A stretch of DNA of 64,000 nt from contig JAQMRL010000002.1 in the NCBI GenBank assembly GCA_035578175.1, forward strand, positions 131,132,171-131,196,170, in the 5' to 3' direction. The notes under the pieces were generated by a model. It ran no database searches. It worked only from the letters and a program-made list of their open reading frames with translations, and was not told where the DNA came from. Position numbers and translations under genes: made by a program. Shown here piece by piece: positions 58,276 through 64,000 of this stretch. Source of the stretch: Catonia carolina. Its lineage: Eukaryota > Arthropoda > Insecta > Hemiptera > Achilidae. How positions within the stretch are numbered: the first letter of the stretch is position 1; the number at the start of each line of letters is the position of its first letter.

Positions 58276-58505
58276 CAGTGTAGGTGCTAAAACGATTACT
58301 AGAATTGGATGTAGGTAGTTAAGTTTATTCTGGCAGATGTTTAACTGTAAAGCTTAAGTATTTTTGTAATTAATAATTTTATTACGGAAAAATATTGATG
58401 AATTTTTTAAAGTTTTTAAAGAAGAAGAGCTAGTAAGAAGTAATGTTAAAATAATTCCCCTGCTTATCTGCGCTTGCCATTTAGTTATATTTTATCGGAA
58501 TAAAG

Positions 58506-58695
58506 AAATTTTAATAATTCTAGAAAATAATTTAAAACTCATTCATAGAAAAAGAAGCAAGCCGTTTCTGTTTCTTTGCAACTGAAGTTAATATTTATAA
58601 AAATTTTAATAATTCTAGAAAATAATTTAAAACTCATTCATAGAAAAAGAAGCAAGCCGTTTCTGTTTCTTTGCAACTGAAGTTAATATTTATAA
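58506..58695. repeat. exact 95-bp tandem duplication
   Basis: 58506-58600 and 58601-58695 are identical base for base on reading. A further partial match (AATCTAGAAATTAATTTAAA) follows at 58696. It is either a very recent duplication or an assembly artefact. Confidence 0.95.
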
Positions 58696-58699
58696 AATC

Positions 58700-61025
58700 T
58701 AGAAATTAATTTAAAAAATAAGTAAAACTAAAGCGATTAAAGCTCAGTCAACTGTCAAATGCTAATAAGTTTTCGCTTAAAAAATAATTGAATGTTTCAT
58801 ACAATTCTAATAACTTATAATCTAATTAGTATTCTTTTTTAACACATATTTTAGCTAAAATTGAAATCATATCAGAAATTTATAAATTGGAGAATTAAGC
58901 CTGATTGTTTTTTTATGTTGTAACTAATCTTGTATCATTACACATTTGTTCGATCCTTAACTAATAATTGTGATTAACACAAGAAAATTCCTGTGGCTAA
59001 CCTTATTTTCTAACGATTATAATAATATCTAAGATAACTCTTAAAGGTACTTTATTTTTAACGATTAGTAATTTCTTATTGCTCCTCTTAAGCCTATATT
59101 CTTATACTAAATTTACCTAAGTACAAAACCACAGTTATTCTTACTTCTAATAGACAAATGGCACAAAAATTTCACAAAATTAATATATGACTAGATTACA
59201 CTCAGAAATAACCTAATGTATAACTTAGGTAGGTTACTATTATTTTATAAAATACGATTCCCTTATTTATTAATAAAAGTACTAACATTTCTGTTTATGG
59301 TAATAAACAGTTATATTCGTACTGTTAACCTACAAAAGGTTCCGCGATATACTACATATGCTCTGGGTATAGTACGAGTTGTCTTTGTTGTACTAAAATT
59401 AAAGCAGTCGCGCAAGCGCACTGATGCTTTCCCCCTTTACCCGTCGTTGCAAACAAAGGCAAACTCGTGACTCAAGTAACTATAGCAGAAATGCCTTTGG
59501 TATAATGTAACGATTATTTGGCCTTACGTAAAAATAAGATATCCTTGTTTCTAGTATTAGTAATAACGGTGGGCTCTTGTAGAAAAATAATTTATATTTA
59601 ACATCTAAGCCTTGGTTCGTTCAGGATCTGGGTTTAAGAAATAATAAACATACTAACTTTAAATTTACAACAGTTAATTATTTATTTTACAAAATTAATA
59701 ATTACAATAAATAATAATGTTTAAACTTAGCGTACTAACAAATACAATTACATAATTTAAATAAATTACATAAATTAAATTAATTACAAAAACTTAAGCT
59801 TAAACGAATTTGACTAACAATTTATTACTGTTCTTAAAAACCAAAACGATTAGGCTACCTGTCTACAAAGACTGGTACCACCCACATGAATTATTAACAT
59901 AACTTAGAACTGGTCCGGTAACGGCATTTTTTGCTGATACTGAGATACGGTTCGTTCACGATTCAAGTATTCACTGCCGACTACAAAGGTGCTAACTCTT
60001 TTATACCTGCGGTCTAATAGTTTGCCAAATTCAAGATCCTTCGATATTCTGGCACTTTCTTTGTAGAACAAATCAAAATAAAAACAAATTTTTCTTCTAC
60101 ATTTGATTTCTTAGAATTTCATTCCAAAACATTTTATTCATCGCAATTCATTACTCTTTGTCAATACACTCTATCCCATAAAGTACCCAATTTCTTAACC
60201 ATGAAGGAGATAACCTATACAAAAATAAAAAAACTATTCTTAAATAAAAAGTCTATTACAGTAATCATTTCTAAACTAATCTCAAACTACGTTGCAATAT
60301 AATGTACTACACTGAATTCTTGAAACACCTGCTCCGATGAATACCTTGGTGTTAGGCTTTTCGAATCCACGATGATTCGTGCGTGGGTTTCATATAACTT
60401 AGTGAATACTTTTCAATGATAGTTTTTAAACATTTCCAAGGAATCTTGCAGTGTGTTCACAAAGAGGTAACTTAATTTATGTATAACATTACCCACATTT
60501 TATATAGCCTATATTTCCTAACAATATTCAATGATAAGTTTCTTAGAAATTTAATTAGAACCAATATAAGTAATTGTTACAATATTATTTAATTAAAATG
60601 TTCGTCACTAATTAATAATTAATGAAATTGAAAAACAATTATAACTTAATAATAAAAAACCTTTTAAATTAAAAAATAGTAATTAAAAGTATTGTTCATA
60701 TATTTTTAAAATTATCAGTTAATTAGAATTGAAATGAATGGAGCGTTAAAGAAAATGGGCTATTAATAATTAGATCTTTATAGCAGAAATTAATTATCAT
60801 GCTGTAGATAATTAATAATTACTCTAAGTTATATGTAGTGTTATGGCTTATAAAAATTAATTGAAATTTTATTTAAAACACTTTATTAATATCTTATAAA
60901 TTAGAATTTTTAATTAGGTCTAACTAATCAAAAATTACATCAAATTTGAAGAATTTTTTTAGAGAAATTGTTCAAATTTACAAACTTAATGCACCGTAAA
61001 TTCATTTTAAATAAAAATAAAAATA
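58700..61025. other. AT-rich non-coding DNA
   Basis: No gene recognised. The stretches 59330-59470 and 59870-60070 are less AT-biased but carry no motif that I can name. The 84-codon frame at 59216-59470 has no family features. Confidence 0.4.
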
Positions 61026-61029
61026 TAGA

Positions 61030-61720
61030 ATTTAGTGGTACCGCGGATGCTGTGCGTTTGTCCCCGAGCGGAGAAAAAAACTAAATCAAACGAAGGATCC
61101 CGCGGGACCCTCCTCCAGAGCAGTGGACTGGATGCGATGCGTGTTCTGCTGCGCGTCTTGTGCACTTTTTATTTGGCTGACGTACCCGGAATGCGATGTA
61201 AAGAAATACAACATTAAGCTGCCTCTTACCTCCTTTTGCAGCGAGAATTGTACTCGTCATGAGTGAAGGGTAAAAGGGAAAGACAGGAATAAGGGATAGG
61301 TACACCCACTATACTGCTGTCTTCTTCCAAGGAGCGAATTCATTATAGGAAACTTCCTGGTTGTGTGCCGTTTTCCGGGTGCGCGTATAGGCGATGTGGT
61401 TAATAAAGCGTGGCGGTGCACTTCCATAAAAGCGGCGGACCGGCTGTCTCCGGCGCGTACCGGCGAGTCCGAGTCCTGAAAGAAGTGAGCTTGCGCTCGG
61501 GATGACGGCGTCGTAGCTAGGCTACCTTGTCGTTCGGAGAATTGGATGAAAGAAACTTTTTTGGAATTTTTCTTTATTTGGAAATACAGATGATTAACTG
61601 GGGGGAAAGATGGGCTCGGAATCAGGATAACAGCGAGAACATTGCCTTGGGAAGGGAAGCTTTTTCTAGACGGGAGTGTTCTTTACTAGTAGAAAATATT
61701 TACAGGGATGTTTGTAGGGA
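61030..61720. other. GC-rich segment, possibly LINE 3' flank or a second promoter-like island
   Basis: GC content is much higher than the neighbours, with CCGCGG, CCCGCGGG and GGCGCG sites and a CATAAAAG box at 61427 (plus strand). No coding exon with splice sites was found; the frames at 61035-61217 and 61527-61751 are short and unrecognised. On the minus strand it lies directly 3' of the LINE fragment at 61723-62085, and part of it (AATAAAG near 61570) may be that element's 3' untranslated region. Confidence 0.35.
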
Positions 61721-61722
61721 GT

Positions 61723-62085
61723 CTATACGAAATCGTGGAATGGCTGTTTAATCTTTACTTGTGGCGGGCGAGGTGTCGTGTAGATTGCTCTGACAGCTGG
61801 CTGTACAGAGCGTTGACCGGCTTCGTGAAGGAGTCTTGAAGTTCGGTGTATGAACTTCTCCAGGGTGGGGGTGAGGACGTAGTCATGGACGTTTTTATTA
61901 TTGATGAGGTAGTGGAGGTTGGAAATTTGTCTTACTATGCGGTTGTGAAGGGAGGAGAGTTTTCTTTTGTTGACGGAGGAGAGGACGGGCCACCAAACTG
62001 GTGCACCGTAAAGAAGAAAGGATCTGATGATAGCTGTGATATAAGGAGTTTAAGGGGAATTCTAAGAGCGCACTGGCGAGCGAGT
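61723..62085 (-). pseudogene. LINE polyprotein C-terminus (Jockey/I group)
   Basis: Reads ARQCALRIPLKLL, then after a one-base deletion YITAIIRSFLLYGAPVWWPV, LSSVNKRKLSSLHNRIVRQI, HDYVLTPTLEKFIHRTSRLL, HEAGQRSVQPAVRAI, stopping at 61723. This matches the 'LYK-AIIRSILTYGAPVWG....L---QN--LR-I......I-TL-EYI----' tail of Jockey/I-group LINEs. One frameshift near 62043 breaks it. It is more GC-rich and less decayed than the other LINE relics here, which suggests a younger insertion. Confidence 0.75.
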
Positions 62086-62089
62086 GTGT

Positions 62090-62225
62090 GGTCAGCGATT
62101 ACAATACAAGCGACAGCGGCGCCCTCAACCCTTCAACAAAAATTCAAATTGTGGCGCTACCATGTAGCATACTCAAATTTCAATTTCACATGAAATAAAA
62201 ACTTGTTTTTATTCCAATTGTAAAT
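62090..62225. other. short unassigned spacer
   Basis: Contains CAGCGGCGCCCTCAACCC and TTGTGGCGCTACCATG, a loosely inverted GC-rich pair (62113-62165). The nature is unknown. Confidence 0.3.
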
Positions 62226-62229
62226 TCGG

Positions 62230-62660
62230 TAATTTATTATTTATAAAAGATGCTCATCTCTTTCGAGGACTTACAATACCCCGCAACAACTGAATCTACC
62301 AGTCTTTCCTATATATTCGGATGGTTGATATCACCGTGGCACATTAAATACTCGTACATGCTTAATATCTTCATTTCATTTATGATCCAGCATTGATGCC
62401 CTGCTTAAGAAATTAATCTCATCTCAGCGTTCTCTGTTCTTGACATTTGCTGACCAGTCAGGGTCACACACTCTTCACCATACATTAAAACTGGCAGAAT
62501 CGAGGTGTGATAAAACTTTAAAACGGTTTCATTCTGATTGTAAACGAACGATGTTTTCCTTAAAGTGAAATATTTAGTTCCTTAAAAGAAACACCCTTAA
62601 AATATTTAGTTGCTGTATAATATCTGCATTCGCTGTCCATTCAGTTTGGAGAAATCAGCG
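62230..62660 (-). pseudogene. LINE C-terminal relic
   Basis: On the minus strand near 62520 it reads FYHTSILPVLMYGEECVTLT, GQQMSRTENAEMR, then AGHQCWI-type sequence. The order is 'PVLMYGSE-W-LT......L--AEMR-LR---G', the part after the reverse transcriptase in RTE/Jockey-like LINEs. Upstream (62580-62660) it is too decayed to align. Several stops are present. It is different in sequence from the neighbour at 61723-62085, so it is a separate element. Confidence 0.6.
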
Positions 62661-62719
62661 ACCAACCTCAAATGTTGACGTTGGAGTTACCTGTTTGGAA
62701 GTGAGATATAAACATGAAT

Positions 62720-62964
62720 TGTTATTTTGGTCATCAGCCGAAAGGCTAGTTTGAACCTTCAGAGGCTTGACTAAGTAAAACGAGAAGTGAGTGGTTTACC
62801 ATGCATTCCTCAATGAGTAGAAAAGTATACTTATCAGCATGCCAGGCTCTCTGGAAAGCATATACTTTCCACCCTGCAAATGACACCTTCACTTCATTCA
62901 CCACTCGGTCTGGCTGTAGCCTATAATGAAATTCATTACCCTCAGAGGAAATAACTCTGACTAG
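62720..62964 (-). repeat. SINE1, 5'-truncated copy
   Basis: On the minus strand it runs from CTAGTCAGAGTTATTTCC to AGCCTTTCGGCT, GATGACC. It contains a private 5-bp insertion: GTAGCCTATAATG on the plus strand (62916-62928) where all other copies have GTATAATG. Its internal frame is broken. Confidence 0.88.
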
Positions 62965-63034
62965 GAATACGAATTATTCTGACCTTATTAGAGCCTACAA
63001 TAAACAGTAACTTATTAAATAAATTTTTTGAAAG

Positions 63035-63172
63035 TTTTTTTTTTGTTTAATGTCTAATTGTTTTGCACGTAAACATTAATTACTGTATATAATGAAGGGT
63101 GATAGATGAAAATGAGTGATGAAGAATGCCAGACCTGACTGAGAATCAAACCCGAGGACCCTGGCTTAGAAA
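63035..63172 (-). repeat. tRNA-derived SINE, family B, 5'-truncated copy
   Basis: On the minus strand: B box GGGTTTGATTCTCAGTC, then GGCATTCTTCATCACTC, body ATCACCCTTCATT and CATTAAACAAAAAAAAA tail (plus-strand 63035-63047 poly-T). It is related to the copies at 18681 and 22824 but more diverged, and the tRNA head is missing. Confidence 0.65.
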
Positions 63173-63199
63173 TATAACATAAAGATGTAAAAGAAGAGT

Positions 63200-63650
63200 T
63201 AGACAAATCAGAAAGAAGAACAAGTAAAATAATGGGTTCAATAATTAAAACTGTAAATAAAATGAATAAAAATATTGGGCATGGAATCGTTCAAAACATA
63301 GGCCTATAATATGAAATGAGAATGAGAAGGAAAATATTCGACGGACATCTGATAAGGGTGGATCAAGCAAGAGTTACCAAACAAATATCTGAAATTCTAA
63401 AAGAATAAACAAAACACACCAAGATGGTTCAGAAATATAGAAAATACCTAATTACACAAAACGTAAATAAAGATATAGGCCTAATAGAAAATAAAAATAA
63501 ATTCACGAAAAGAAATGAAGAACATAAGGGTTTTCCAGAGGAAAAGTTAATAAAAACGACATACTGAAGTGAACCCATGAAATAAAGAAAGCTTTTCCGA
63601 AGTTAATAAAGAAAAAATTGGAAGAAAAAACCAAAAATAATAACTAAATT
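63200..63650 (+). pseudogene. LINE polyprotein C-terminus, decayed
   Basis: Near 63320 the plus strand reads MRRKIFDGHLIRVDQARVTK then QISEIL, equivalent to 'RR--FYGHL-RMD--RLTK-I'. This is followed in shifting frames by PRWFRNIEN, NVNKDIGLIENKNKFTKRNE, EHKGFPEEKL and a basic tail (RKNWKKKPK). Order and spacing match the end of RTE-like insect elements. TAGGCCTA motifs lie at 63299 and 63476. Confidence 0.65.
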
Positions 63651-63700
63651 AACTGAAACGAAAATATGTTTTTCTTCTTACTTTTATAATAAGTTGAATT

Positions 63701-64000
63701 TGCCCATAACAGTCAGGTGGAGTGTTAAATTATTTGCACTCGATCTAGTAGTTCTAGGGCTACAAAAAATAGTTCTGTTTCTTATCACATGGTCAGACAA
63801 TTACATGACTGAAGCATTTAACAACAGTAGAGGTAGAGGTATCTAAGACACTAGTCAGTGTTATCTCTGAGAGTAATAAATTTTTATATACAGTCAGACC
63901 CTGTGAATTAAGTGGTGTCATTTGCAGGTTGGAAAGTAGAGGCTTTTCAGGGCGCCTGGCATGCTGATAGGCATACTTTTCCACTCAGTGAGGAAGGTAA
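63701..64000 (+). repeat. SINE1, cut by the window end
   Basis: Starts TGCCCATAACAGTCAGGTGG (full 5' end) and continues through TTTTCCACTCAGTGAGGAAG to the last base. The internal frame is broken by a deletion in the GTGGTGAATGAAG block. The 3' hairpin and tail must lie just beyond the window. Confidence 0.92.

Noticed and set aside
1..64000. LTR retrotransposons, rRNA, endogenous virus genes or bacterial operons
   Set aside because: No paired LTRs, primer-binding sites, gag/protease/integrase motifs, rRNA cores or tightly packed coding frames were seen.

Overview
This is a window of animal nuclear DNA, almost certainly from an arthropod and most likely an insect with a large, repeat-rich genome. 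The evidence is a strongly AT-rich background, no operons or dense coding, many decayed Jockey-like and RTE-like non-LTR retrotransposons, several tRNA-headed SINE families, and three Tc1/mariner-superfamily DNA transposons (mariner DD34D, a DD41D rosa-like element and a Tigger/Jerky-type pogo element). A hemipteran is my guess from the style of the repeats; it is not proven by the sequence.

Only one host coding segment can be supported. On the minus strand at 48982-48901 is a short first coding exon beginning MSRRKQARPIRVLESEDG, closed by a strong GTGAGT splice donor at 48900-48895. It lies in the only sizeable GC- and CpG-rich island that looks like a promoter (about 48.87-49.97 kb). An MSRRKQ start is the NuRD-recruiting N-terminus of several C2H2 zinc-finger factors (FOG/U-shaped, SALL/spalt, BCL11, ZNF423 types). 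Nothing downstream on the minus strand looks like the next exon, so the first 48.9 kb is probably the beginning of a very long first intron filled with transposon debris.

Layout: 0-12 kb is AT-rich DNA with RTE-like LINE 3' ends and tRNA-type SINEs. 12-27 kb holds copies of an AAC-tailed SINE (called SINE1 here), a CTAG-rich element, Jockey reverse-transcriptase relics and two SINE insertions with clean target-site duplications. 29.9-33.6 kb has a TIR/hairpin-ended repeat, a perfect 20-bp hairpin, a three-layer nest of insertions and a DD41D transposon. 35-46 kb has more SINE1 copies, a LINE relic carrying a tandem duplication, and diverged kilobase-scale duplications. 48.9-50 kb is the promoter/exon island. 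51.7-52.9 kb is a Tigger/Jerky element and 56.5-57.5 kb a mariner whose 5' end is an inverted copy of its own 3' end. 61-64 kb is LINE and SINE debris in locally GC-richer DNA.

The most unusual signal is a short one. The palindrome TAGGCCTA occurs about 22 times by eye, where base composition predicts fewer than one, and the shortened forms TAGCCTA/TAGGCTA occur about 30 times. In three places an independent comparison (a duplicated block, a SINE consensus, a LINE reading frame) shows the motif as a 5-6 bp insertion at a TA. That is what excision footprints of a TA-targeting transposon would look like. All counts were made by eye.
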